64,000 nucleotides of DNA from Acidimicrobiia bacterium (GTDB lineage Bacteria; Actinomycetota; Acidimicrobiia; IMCC26256; JAOSJL01): contig JAOSJL010000001.1 of the NCBI GenBank assembly GCA_027494115.1, forward strand, positions 1,451,926 to 1,515,925. Direction: 5' to 3'. Positions 54,578-62,549 of this stretch are shown piece after piece. Positions within the stretch are counted from its first letter, which is position 1; the number at the start of each line of letters is the position of its first letter. The notes beneath the pieces were generated by a model. The model was not told the DNA's origin and did no database searches. It was given only the letters and a program-made list of their open reading frames with translations. The position numbers and the translations under genes were made by a program.

Positions 54578-55630
54578 CCTGCCCCTTCGAAGGCGCGCGC
54601 TATCCGATCGGGAAGCGTGGACAGGCTGAAGTTTCGAACAGCGACCTCCCGGTTGCGCTCCAACGCCGCTTGATCGGGATCGACGAGCCAGGCAGCAACT
54701 TCGTCGGGATTGCCGAGCGTGAACCACCGGAGCCCCGCGTCGTAGAACTCGACCAGCGGCGCGGAACCGACCACGAGTAGTCGACCCGCCAGGGCGGTTT
54801 CGACGATCGGGTTGCCGAAACCCTCCACCGTGGAGGGAAACACGACCACGTCGGCCGCCGCGTAGGCATCGGCGACGCGTTCGACGCGACCCACCGTGCA
54901 CTCGAGGGGGAACGCGTTGAGCAGCGCCGCGAGAGTCCGGCCGTAGTCCTCTTCGGCCGGGCCGGTGATCCAGTACCGGACGCGTCGGTCCATGAGGGCA
55001 TCGAGCTCGGCAGCGAATCTGAGGCCACCCGGAAGGTTCTTGCGCTCGATGGCACGCGTGGGTTGGAGAAGGACGACGTCGTCGGGGTCGAAGCCCAACA
55101 TCCGGCGTGTCGCCTCACGGTCTCCGTGGGGGCGTTTGTGTCGAAGGTGTTGGGAATCCTCACAGCATGGATTCCGCGCTCGGCCAGCTCCATCTGCGCT
55201 CGTTCGTTGATGGTCACGTGCAGAGCGCCGTCGATGTCCGGGGGATTCCTCGAACCTCGGTGAAGCGTTGGCGCTCCCACGGCAGGTCGTGATGGTGCAG
55301 GAGTGTGCGTCCGGCCCGGCGCTCGAGGACATCACCGACGACCCGCGACGCCGCCTCGTTGAGCGGCAGAGAACAGAGGTTCTCGACAACGACGAGCTCG
55401 TCGTCACCCAGGGCCTCGACCACGGTCGCGGCGTCGGGGCTCTCTACGACATCAAGGGCGAGGCGGGCAACAACGACGTCCGTCGGCTGCTTGGTGTCGA
55501 GGATCTCACCCGCGACCCGTCGCACGGCGAATCCCAGCTCGCCGAGCGCCCATGCCCACTTGGCAGCCTCGACCGACACTCCGTCGGTGCCACCGAGGCG
55601 GTACGAGACGATGACAGCGCGCCGGGGCAT
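54562..55630 (-). CDS. GT4-type glycosyltransferase (two frameshifts)
   Basis: 356 aa when one base is added to each of the G5 runs at 55240-55244 and 55128-55132. The three pieces read 'AVIVSYRLGGTDGVSVEAAK', 'TLLHHHDLPWERQRFTEVRG', 'DIDGALHVTINERAQMELAE', 'RIPNTFDTNAP', 'VVLLQPTRAIERKNLPGGL' and 'VVVFPSTVEGFGNPIVETAL'. The last is the E-x7-E-type donor motif of GT-B retaining glycosyltransferases. Acceptor and sugar not deducible; probably envelope glycolipid or glycogen-like. Followed by the two-span membrane protein, which may anchor it. Confidence 0.8.
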
Positions 55631-55698
55631 GTGGTGACCCTATGTGTGGTGGGGAACCGATCCGAGTGTCCGACCTGAGCGCTCGGGTCGACGCGCCG

Positions 55699-56397
55699 TC
55701 AGGCCGGGAGTCCGAGGCGCCGGTTCGTGGCGTCGAGGACGGCCCGTGCCAGCGCCTCGGCGTCGCGGTTGCTGTGCACGACTGCGGTTCCCACGAGCTG
55801 GTGCTCGGTGGGTGCGTCGAGGAGAGCGAGGGTCACGACGGCGACGTGCGTCCTGCCCACGGGTAGAACGTGAGCGGTGTCGACGGCCACGTCGCCGGCT
55901 CGCGGCGACAGGTGGCGCAGCGCACACAGCACCGCCTCGGCGACGATGCGACCGTGCGCCACCGACGCGATGGAACCCTCCGCCTCACCGTGTACCTGGG
56001 CCCCGGCTTCGCCGAGCACGACGGCGATTCGCGTGTGGGCCGTGTCGCTGTGCTCGTCGACGGACAGGAGAGCGGGCCGCCCGTATCCCGCGGTCTCCGG
56101 GGTGGTGGCCGGGACCTCGGGATCGGTCGGGTGATCCGGAGCCCGGGTCGCGCGAGCCCGTAGGTCGCGTTCCTCGAGCTGGACCACCGAGATCGTGCGC
56201 CGGTCGAGACGGAGCCCGAACGACGCCAGTGCGACCGACTCCACGTCACGCGCGACCTGCTTCGGAGGCTTTCCGGGCAGCGCCACGACGTGGATCTCGG
56301 CCACCCCGCCCGATGGCTTGGCCACAACCCGCGCGATCGAGACATCGGGAAGGCGCGCCAGTTCGCGCTCCAAGCCTTGAAGATCACGATCGTCCAC
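55699..56397 (-). CDS. Conserved protein of unknown function
   Basis: 232 aa from GTG 56397, with GGGAGG 7 nt upstream. The N-terminal half 'LERELARLPDVSIARVVAKP', 'GVAEIHVVALPGKPPKQVAR' and 'DVESVALASFGLRLDRRTIS' is a compact alpha/beta domain that I have seen in actinobacterial hypothetical proteins but cannot name. A Thr/Pro-rich linker (90-110) leads to a second domain 'TRIAVVLGEAGAQVHGEAEG' and 'HVAVVTLALLDAPTEHQLVG', repeating the first's strand pattern. No catalytic motif. Divergent from the HD-GYP region, 395 nt from the microprotein. Confidence 0.65.
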   Translation of the reverse strand: MDDRDLQGLERELARLPDVSIARVVAKPSGGVAEIHVVALPGKPPKQVARDVESVALASFGLRLDRRTISVVQLEERDLRARATRAPDHPTDPEVPATTPETAGYGRPALLSVDEHSDTAHTRIAVVLGEAGAQVHGEAEGSIASVAHGRIVAEAVLCALRHLSPRAGDVAVDTAHVLPVGRTHVAVVTLALLDAPTEHQLVGTAVVHSNRDAEALARAVLDATNRRLGLPA

Positions 56398-56519
56398 GCC
56401 GGCGCCTCCCAGGGGTGAACACTATGCGTGAGGAAGGCCATCCGGAAGATGTTCTGGCCGAAATTGGTACTTGTGTTGTTTGTGTTAATCAGTGAGACTG
56501 CTGTGATTCACGGTGGAAC

Positions 56520-56548
56520 CCCGGAACCGGACGAAAGCCCGGAACCGG
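56520..56548. repeat. 11-bp direct repeat, 18-bp period
   Basis: cccggaaccgg at 56520-56530 and again at 56538-56548. The unit is itself nearly palindromic (CCGGAACCGG has CCGG at both ends), so it may be a protein-binding half-site pair or part of a folded RNA. Confidence 0.7.
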
Positions 56549-56607
56549 TGACACCGCGAAGGTCCGGGTGTTCGGGGGCCCAGCGGGCGGATCCCCAGGG
56601 CCGAACA

Positions 56608-56625
56608 CCGGGTCGTGCGACCCGG
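56608..56625 (+). ncRNA. Leader hairpin H1 (CCGGGTC-GTGC-GACCCGG)
   Basis: A perfect 7-bp stem with a 4-nt loop. Its arms are complementary to the arms of hairpin H2, 117 nt downstream, so H1 and H2 are alternatives to a long-range pairing. Whether it is transcribed is not known. Confidence 0.4.
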
Positions 56626-56740
56626 CTTCGACAAACCCGACCGACGACCAAGGAGCACCACACGTTCGCCAGTCGGCCCCGGACCGGGTGCCGGCGGGAT
56701 CCCGCACGATCGGCCACTTCAGCGGAGCGGACTCACGTCC

Positions 56741-56759
56741 GGGACCCGGCACGGGTCTC
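56741..56759 (+). ncRNA. Leader hairpin H2 (GGGACCCG-GCA-CGGGTCTC)
   Basis: An 8-bp stem (one G-U) with a 3-nt loop, ending 20 nt before the AAGGAGG of the microprotein. The GACCCG and CGGGTC arms are the same as in H1 in reverse order, so formation of H1-H2 cross pairs could free or hide the ribosome-binding site. Confidence 0.4.
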
Positions 56760-56791
56760 GGATCGTCGATTCGCACGAAGGAGGGTGTGCG

Positions 56792-56887
56792 ATGGTGCAA
56801 ACCCTGTACGTCCGACTGACCGTCTATGCGACGGCTGCGACGGGGCTGCTCTTCGTGGGTGGCACACGCCGCGGCTTCTGGCACTAG
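56792..56887 (+). CDS. 31-aa membrane microprotein
   Basis: ATG 56792 to TAG 56887, below the size limit of the ORF track. A perfect AAGGAGG (56779-56785) lies 6 nt upstream of the ATG, the strongest Shine-Dalgarno in the window. The peptide has one short hydrophobic segment 'VYATAATGLLFVGG' between basic ends. It is placed between a folded leader and the HD-GYP gene 75 nt downstream, so it could be a leader peptide or a small partner of the HD-GYP protein. Function unknown. Confidence 0.5.
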   Translation: MVQTLYVRLTVYATAATGLLFVGGTRRGFWH

Positions 56888-56962
56888 AGCGGAGCGGATC
56901 GGCCCACGTCGGGGTCTCGCCTGCACACGGCCCGGCACCGCCGGCGTCGTGGCATCGACGAC

Positions 56963-58372
56963 ATGGTGAGGACGGACGCGACGACACACGCGACCAGGGG
57001 GTCGCGGCGATTCCACGCCTTCGGCATCGGCATCGGCTGCTCAGCCGTTGTCCTTGCGACCGTGCTGTGCGTGGTCGGGCGAGCTCCGGCGGTCGGCCCA
57101 CTCCTCGTCTTCGGTGGGCTGGTGGCCTTCGCGGAGAATCGGGGGGTCGAATTCCCCGATGGGACAACCCTGTCGGCGAGCAGCGTGCCGACGATGGCGG
57201 CGGTCGTGGTCTTCCACGCGCAGGGCGCTCCGGCGGGGGCGATGGTGGTGGCGATGTGCGGTGCCCTCTACCTGCCTGCACTGCGCGACCACGACATCGG
57301 CCGCGTGCTCTTCCACGCGGGAAGCTACGGCCTGGCGACACTGGTGGTGTCGCTGACCTTCGCCGGCCTGGCGGCCGTTGCCGACTCGACGGGCCTTGCT
57401 CTCCTCCTGATCACGCTCCCTGTGGCGCTCGTCGACCTCCTGGTGAACGACCTGCTCGTCGCCGTCGCGGTGGCGCTCTCGCGGGGGCGGACCGTCCTGT
57501 CCTCTCTCGCGCGGTTCCGCCCCGGCTCGTGGCAGGTCGTGCCTTTCACGCTGTTCGGGCTCGTGATGGGGACGGTCTGGGTCGAGTTCGGTGCCATCAC
57601 GCTTCCGTTGTTCATCGTGCCGGTCGTTGTCGCCCACCGCACCTTCCACGCCTATCAGGATCTGCACCGGGCGCATGAGGCCACCCTCGAGACGTTGCTG
57701 CGTGCACTGGAGGCCAAGGACGGCGGCACGGCGCGACACGTGCGACGGGTCGCGGCCTATGCGACGAGCATCGGGGAGGATCTCGGGCTGACCCCGGCCC
57801 GCCTCGAGCGACTGCGTTGCGCCGCTCTCATGCACGACGTGGGAAAGCTCGCTGTCCCGAGCGAGTTGCTCAACAAGCCCGGCCGTCTCACGCGGGCCGA
57901 ATTCGAACGGGTCCATCGCCACGAGGCCGTGTCGGTAGCCATTCTCGAACGGATCGACTTCCTGCGTGACATCGCGCCGAGCGCGGTGAGCGAGTACTCC
58001 CGCTACGACGGCACTGACCCACCGGACTCGCGCGGAGCCACGAGGGTTCTACGCACCCGGCGCACGCCGCTGGAGCCGCACATCGTCCACGTCGCCGATG
58101 CGTTCGACGCCATGACGTCGTCGCGGGCGTACCGGAGGGCGCTCGATCTCGACGTGGCACTCGACGAGCTCCGACGGTGCGCCGGCACGCAGTTCCACCC
58201 TCGCTGTGTGGAGGCGCTCGTTCGGGTCGTACAGGAGCAGGATCCGGTCGTCGATGTTCCGGGTGCCTCGTCGCCCGAGCTCTTCGCCGTCCCTCCCCCC
58301 GTCGTCGGCACCGGGTCGGCCGGCCTCGGGGATCTCGCCGACGCGCACGCGACGGGAACGGCCGGCGCGTGA
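56963..58372 (+). CDS. Integral membrane HD-GYP-type protein, GYP half degenerate
   Basis: 469 aa. Residues 1-225 hold about six membrane segments (MASE-like sensor), then a coiled linker 'RTFHAYQDLHRAHEATLETL' and the HD domain 'ALEAKDGGTARHVRRVAAYA', 'LRCAALMHDVGKLAVPSELL' (metal-binding His-Asp). Family HD-GYP proteins cleave cyclic di-GMP. Where they have HHExxxGxGYP this one reads 'VSEYSRYDGTDPPDSRGA', losing two metal-ligand His and the GYP triplet, while 'VADAFDAMTSSRAYRRAL' is normal. Activity is therefore doubtful; a signalling or binding role is possible. GTGA overlap with the next gene. Confidence 0.8.
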   Translation: MVRTDATTHATRGSRRFHAFGIGIGCSAVVLATVLCVVGRAPAVGPLLVFGGLVAFAENRGVEFPDGTTLSASSVPTMAAVVVFHAQGAPAGAMVVAMCGALYLPALRDHDIGRVLFHAGSYGLATLVVSLTFAGLAAVADSTGLALLLITLPVALVDLLVNDLLVAVAVALSRGRTVLSSLARFRPGSWQVVPFTLFGLVMGTVWVEFGAITLPLFIVPVVVAHRTFHAYQDLHRAHEATLETLLRALEAKDGGTARHVRRVAAYATSIGEDLGLTPARLERLRCAALMHDVGKLAVPSELLNKPGRLTRAEFERVHRHEAVSVAILERIDFLRDIAPSAVSEYSRYDGTDPPDSRGATRVLRTRRTPLEPHIVHVADAFDAMTSSRAYRRALDLDVALDELRRCAGTQFHPRCVEALVRVVQEQDPVVDVPGASSPELFAVPPPVVGTGSAGLGDLADAHATGTAGA

Positions 58373-59713
58373 GCCGAATGGTCCGAGCCGCGGTTCTCGC
58401 CGGGATCGGTGTGGGTGCACTCGCGATGGCGGTTATCGCCGGAGAAGGTGCCGATGTGGACGCCGTCGTGCTCGGCCTCGGCATCATGGCCGGAGAGGCC
58501 CTCGTCCTCCACCCCGCCGGCGGACCTCGGGTGCCGGCTTCGCACGCGGTCGTGCTCGTTGCCCTGCGCGTTCTTCCGTGGGCCACGTTGGTGATCGTCT
58601 GCGTCCTCGCGTTCACGCTTGCCGCGTGGGCCGCGGGCGGACTCAGGACACGCGGCGGCCGCTGGAACCTGGGCGTGCGGATCGGCACGGCGGTTGCCGC
58701 CGGGTGCGCCTACTACGCCGTTCTGGCTCTTGCTCCCGCTGAGACGACGCGATGGGTCCTCGCGGCCCTGAGTGCGGCGGCCGCATCCCAGATGGCGATC
58801 GATGAGCTCGTTGCCCGTCTCCGCCACGGTTTCCGTGGTTCCGGGAGGACACGGTCGACGCGCGGGCGACCGGAAGCCGTCGGTTCCCGCTCGCAGCTGT
58901 GGCCCCGTGGCCGCGCAGCGGCGTTGGCGGTAGCGAGCAGCGGCGTTCTGATGTCTCTGGTGTCGAGCGGTGCGGAAGGGCGCCCGGGCCCGGGTCGATG
59001 GAGCAGTGTGCTGCTGGCGGTGCCACTGGTCGCGGCGTGGGCGGCCGACAGCATGGCCCGACGCGCGCGCAGCAACTATCTCCAGACCATTGACGCGCTC
59101 GCGGCGACGCCTGAGCTGGGTGGCCATGTGCCGACGGGGGAGTACAGAACGAGTGGTGACGCTGTCGCGACAGGTCGGCGAATCACTGGATCTCGATCTA
59201 CGGGCCATGGAGGACCTGGAGGCCGCCGCACGTCTGCACCGACTCGGATCGGTGTGTCTGGCGCCCGCACCGGCGGGCTCTTCGACGCCGCGGCCCCGGA
59301 GATCGCGCTCGTGGATGGGCACCTCCGGTCACACGAGGGACAGCGAGTTGGCCCGGGTGGCCGACATGACCGCGCACATCCTCGCCGGCGGCGACCGCCT
59401 CGACCGCGTGGGCACCGTCGTGGCGGCGGCGGCTCGACCTCATCGCCGGACGCGGTCCTCGGAGAACGGTTCGCGGACATCGGAGGACACCGAACGGGCG
59501 GCCGAGCCTCCCGGCGCCGGTGTTCTGCGTGTGGTGAGTACGTACGAGGAACTGACCGGTGGCGACGACGGCCGGGCCGTTCTCGCACTCGAACGGATGT
59601 ACACGGGTCCCGCGTACATGTTCGATCCCGGTGCACTGGCAGCTCTCGAGATCGTGCTCTCGGACAGCGGCCTTCTGGACGCCGGCTCCCGGTCGGAAGA
59701 CGGCGAAGTGTGA
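58369..59713 (+). CDS. Second membrane HD-domain-like protein, degenerate (frameshifted)
   Basis: Starts at GTG 58369, overlapping the previous stop (GTGA). The first 250 aa are membrane segments and a long Arg/Ser-rich cytosolic loop. One surplus base in the G5 run at 59136-59140 shifts the frame; the corrected product continues 'STERVVTLSRQVGES' and 'LEAAARLHRLGSVCL', equivalent to the HD helix but with His-Arg for His-Asp. Later stretches switch between two plausible frames (59270, 59340, 59440), so more errors or real decay are likely. It ends 'YEELTGGDDGRAVLALERMY'. About 447 aa if whole. Probably a non-catalytic partner of the preceding protein. Confidence 0.6.
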
Positions 59714-59740
59714 GCACCCGGCCTGACGACGGTCGTGCAC

Positions 59741-59746
59741 TACGAT
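59741..59746 (+). promoter_or_regulatory. Leaderless -10 box TACGAT
   Basis: TACGAT lies 8 nt before the GTG at 59755 of the biotin carrier gene, giving it an independent start. Confidence 0.45.
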
Positions 59747-59754
59747 CCGTCGCC

Positions 59755-59973
59755 GTGCACGAGATCAGAGCCCAGATCGCGGCCAACGTGTGGCAGATCG
59801 TCGCCGAGCTCGGAACGATGGTGGCCGAAGGCGACGACATCGCCATCCTCGAATCCATGAAGATGGAGATTCCCGTCACCACTCCGGTTCCGGGTGTCGT
59901 GCGTGAACTGCACGTCGAAGCATCCCAACAGGTCGCCGAAGGTGACCTCATCGCACTCATCGACGAGTCCTGA
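59755..59973 (+). CDS. Stand-alone biotin carboxyl carrier protein, TB7.3-like
   Basis: 72 aa, a single biotinyl domain with 'DDIAILESMKMEIPVTTPVP' (biotinylated Lys). Length and sequence match mycobacterial TB7.3 (Rv3221c) as I recall it. The leaderless -10 box defines the GTG start, so it is not a truncated larger gene; the long ORF that contains it in the track is the second HD-like gene's frame. It may donate to an acyl-CoA carboxylase that lacks its own BCCP. The MccA-like protein here has one already. Followed by the enoyl-CoA hydratase 6 nt on. Confidence 0.85.
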   Translation: MHEIRAQIAANVWQIVAELGTMVAEGDDIAILESMKMEIPVTTPVPGVVRELHVEASQQVAEGDLIALIDES

Positions 59974-59979
59974 CGTTCC

Positions 59980-60822
59980 GTGATCCGCTGGGAAGTGCGC
60001 GGCCAGGTCGCGGTCGCGACTCTGGAGAGGCCGGAACGGCGAAACGCGCTTCACGCTCCCGGTTGTGACCAGCTGCGTCGGTATCTCGAAGACGCCGACG
60101 GCGTCCGCGCGGTGGTCCTCACGGGAGCGGGTAGCGCCTTCTGCGCGGGTGCCGACCTCGGCACCCGTTTCGACCTCGCTCACAGCGAGGCACCGGGCCA
60201 TTCCGAAGCGCTGAAGGGCTCGGGTTCCCACGAACCCGGGGGAGAGTGGCACGAGCAACGCCGCGACACGTTTCGGCCCGCCTTTGAGGGACTCCTTGAC
60301 GCGCTCGGAGCACTACCGGCGCCCGTGATCGCTGCGGTTCACGGCCCTGCCATCGGCGCCGGAACGCAGCTCGCGGTCGCCTGCGACATCCGGGTGGCCG
60401 ACGATCGGGCACGTTTCGGTATTCCCGCCGGCAAGCTCGGGATCCATCTGCATTGGACGAACATCCAGCGGCTGGTTCAGCTCGTCGGACCGGGTCCGGC
60501 GCGCGATCTGCTCCTCACGAGCCGGACGATCGGTGTGGACGAGGCGGAACGTATGGGCCTGGTCGACCGCCGCGCCGACGACGCACTGGCGGCGGCACTC
60601 GAGGTCGCCGATGAGATCGCGACGCTCGCCCCCCTCACCGTCGCCGGCCACAAGCACGCTCTCGAGTTGATCAGCGAGCGTGGCGGTCTGCGCCCCGGTA
60701 CCGACGACGACGCCATTGCGGCCATCGACGCCGACGAGGAACGGGCCTTCGCGAGCGACGATCTCCGGATCGGGATGGAGGCGTTCGCCGCCAAGACACG
60801 CCCAGAGTTCGAGGGCCACTGA
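59980..60822 (+). CDS. Enoyl-CoA hydratase/isomerase
   Basis: 280 aa from GTG 59980, 6 nt after the biotin carrier. Crotonase motifs: 'ATLERPERRNALHAPGCDQL', oxyanion-hole 'FCAGADLGTRF' and 'AAVHGPAIGAGTQLAVACDI', 'ARFGIPAGKLGIHLHWTNIQ'. It adds water across an enoyl-CoA double bond in beta-oxidation, or isomerises it. A polar insert of about 25 residues ('HSEAPGHSEALKGSGSHEPG', around 70-95) after the first CoA loop is unusual in length; the rest is standard. The Glu normally needed in the second catalytic position is replaced ('LGIHLHW'), so check for a non-hydratase activity. Confidence 0.82.
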   Translation: MIRWEVRGQVAVATLERPERRNALHAPGCDQLRRYLEDADGVRAVVLTGAGSAFCAGADLGTRFDLAHSEAPGHSEALKGSGSHEPGGEWHEQRRDTFRPAFEGLLDALGALPAPVIAAVHGPAIGAGTQLAVACDIRVADDRARFGIPAGKLGIHLHWTNIQRLVQLVGPGPARDLLLTSRTIGVDEAERMGLVDRRADDALAAALEVADEIATLAPLTVAGHKHALELISERGGLRPGTDDDAIAAIDADEERAFASDDLRIGMEAFAAKTRPEFEGH

Positions 60823-60902
60823 CGCCGGGCCGTCCCCAGGGTCGGGACCGGCCGACGCATCGTCACGCGGTGGGGGTTCGGGGGAGGAGGATGCCTCTCC
60901 CG

Positions 60903-61352
60903 TCAACGACGGCTCCACGCCACGATGACGCTGACGATTCCGACCGTCCCCCACACGATCGCCAGTGCCCATGCGGTGGCGGTGGGGTAGTCGAGGGGAC
61001 GGAGCGTCGGGTTCCCGGGGTTGCCCCCGAGACCGAGCAGTGGAACCGCCACGACGAGCAGCACCGCCGCGCTGATCACGCATCCCGCGGTCACCGGCGC
61101 TCTCCACGGAGCGGGAAGCATCCGGGCGACGAGCGCCCCGACCGCGAAGGTGACCGGGGCGAGGATCGAGTCGTGCACGACGTCGATTCCCACGTAGAAC
61201 ACGGCCCAGTTCAGGAGCTCGCCCTCGATGTTGCGGATCAGACCGACGAGTCCGTACACCATCAGCGCGCCGCCCAGGGCGAGGCCGACCCAGAAGAGCA
61301 TTCCGTGAGTGTTCGTTCCCGAACCGGATCCCGGGCGGGTCTCGGTGCTCAC
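60903..61352 (-). CDS. Membrane protein, four spans, of the molybdoenzyme operon
   Basis: 149 aa from GTG 61352, overlapping the oxidoreductase stop (GTGA). Four membrane segments: 'MLFWVGLALGGALMVYGLVG', 'VTFAVGALVARMLP', 'CVISAAVLLVVAVPLLGLGG' and 'ATAWALAIVWGTVGIVSVIV'. The N terminus has 'SGSGTNTHG'. No family recognised. Operon position makes it a likely membrane partner of the cytochrome b/molybdenum enzyme. Confidence 0.7.
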   Translation of the reverse strand: MSTETRPGSGSGTNTHGMLFWVGLALGGALMVYGLVGLIRNIEGELLNWAVFYVGIDVVHDSILAPVTFAVGALVARMLPAPWRAPVTAGCVISAAVLLVVAVPLLGLGGNPGNPTLRPLDYPTATAWALAIVWGTVGIVSVIVAWSRR

Positions 61353-62549
61353 AGCGCCTCCAATCGGGAGACCCATTTGGTCTGCATCACGCCGGGTCTG
61401 TTCGGTCCGATGAGGCGGAGGGGGAAGCCGTGGTCGGCGTCGAGCGTTTCGCCGTTCAATTCCAGGGCGAGGAGGGTGTCGGGGTCGTGTGCGTGGAGTC
61501 GATTGAGGTCCGAGGATCGCTGCCGGGGGCTGTCCTGCATCGACGTGACCCGCGCGTCGCAGTCATCGGGGGCACCTGCGCGCTCGAGGAGGTCGGTCAC
61601 GGCGACGCCGCGCCACGTGGCGTTGGCGCTCCAACCCTCGACGCAGGCGATCGGGAGCTCGACCGTGCGCTGCGGCATCGAGAGCAGGTCGTCGTAGCTG
61701 AGCGTGAAGGGTCGGGTGGCGCCAGAGCCGTCGACGGTCAGCGTGTAGGTCGCCGGGTCGACGTCGGAGAGTCCCACCGACGAGGCGGTCCGGTTCACGG
61801 GGGAGACCCTGGGGGCCCACATCGGATCGGCGGGGCACGATGAGTGCTGCTCTGCTGAGTGGTGTGAACGTCTGGCCCACGCTGAACAGAGCGATCGCTC
61901 CCGCGGCACCGAACGTGGTGGCGAAGAAGCCCCGTCGTGACAACCCGGCATCGTCGCCGGTGGGGTCGACCCCGGCGCGGAGAGGGGAGGTCGCGTCTCC
62001 GACAGGAGACGTTCCCGACCGTCGCAGCGCCTCGAGTGTCGTGGCGTACTTCGCGAAGGCGTGCACGACCAGCGCACCGATGGTGATCCACGCGGCCCAG
62101 TAGTGACCGGGGCGGAATCCGAAACCCCACGGCCGCCACACGTTGATGTTGCCGAGGCCGGTGAAGACGAGGAAGAGACCACCTCCGACGAGCGGGATGA
62201 TCATCAGGCGCTCGATGAGTTGAGCGGCTGAATCGAAGGGCGGCCACTCGAACAGGCGCGGGTAGACGACCCACAGCTTGGCCAGCAGGACCGGAATGAG
62301 CGCCAGCCCCACGACGACGTGTGTTCCCTGGGTCACGCGGTAGAGACCGGCGGGACGGGAGGTCCACAGGAACCAGTCGGGCGGGTTCTGCACCAGGTGC
62401 GAGATCAGACCTGTCGTGAAACACACGACGAAACCGATACCGAGTGCGATCCCGAGGACGGCTGCCGTCTGTTCGTTGTGGAGCCTCGGGCGGAACGCGC
62501 CGTTGCGGAACGGCCCGACCGTCGGCCGGTCGGGCCAACGGAGCTTCAC
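61349..62549 (-). CDS. Fusion of cytochrome b-like membrane domain and molybdopterin oxidoreductase domain (one frameshift)
   Basis: 399 aa after removing one base from the G5 run at 61799-61803, joining 'RRSDVGPQGLP' to 'VNRTASSVGLSDVDPATYTL'. Residues 25-185 hold about four membrane spans with His residues ('NEQTAAVLGIALGIGFVVCF', 'THVVVGLALIPVLLAKL', 'HYWAAWITIGALVVHAF') as heme ligands. The C-terminal 190 aa are a sulfite-oxidase/YedY-like molybdopterin domain, with the molybdenum ligand Cys in 'LPIACVEGWSANATWRG' and 'LLERAGAP'. Likely a membrane reductase or sulfite-oxidase-type enzyme; substrate unknown. GTGA overlaps on both sides. Confidence 0.82.

Larger units (their letters stand above)
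56398..56962. other. Long structured gap upstream of the HD-GYP gene
   Basis: 565 nt holding no normal-sized gene. Items in order: an AT-rich patch (56458-56515, very unlike its surroundings, probably promoter), a direct repeat, two strong hairpins, a perfect Shine-Dalgarno and a 31-codon ORF. The composition from 56520 to 56790 is repetitive CCGG/ACCGGGT. Confidence 0.6.

Noticed and set aside
53255-54673. 472-aa plus-strand ORF opposite the alcohol dehydrogenase
   Set aside because: A mirror ORF caused by high GC3. The minus strand carries complete zinc and NAD motifs.
56428-57678. 416-aa plus-strand ORF across the 56.4-kb gap
   Set aside because: Arginine/proline-rich shadow. The true gene from 56963 is in another frame with membrane and HD motifs.
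58177-59973. 598-aa ORF ending in a biotinyl motif
   Set aside because: It spans three unrelated units (shadow of the HD-GYP C terminus, the second HD-like gene, and the biotin carrier). The carrier has its own leaderless start at 59755.
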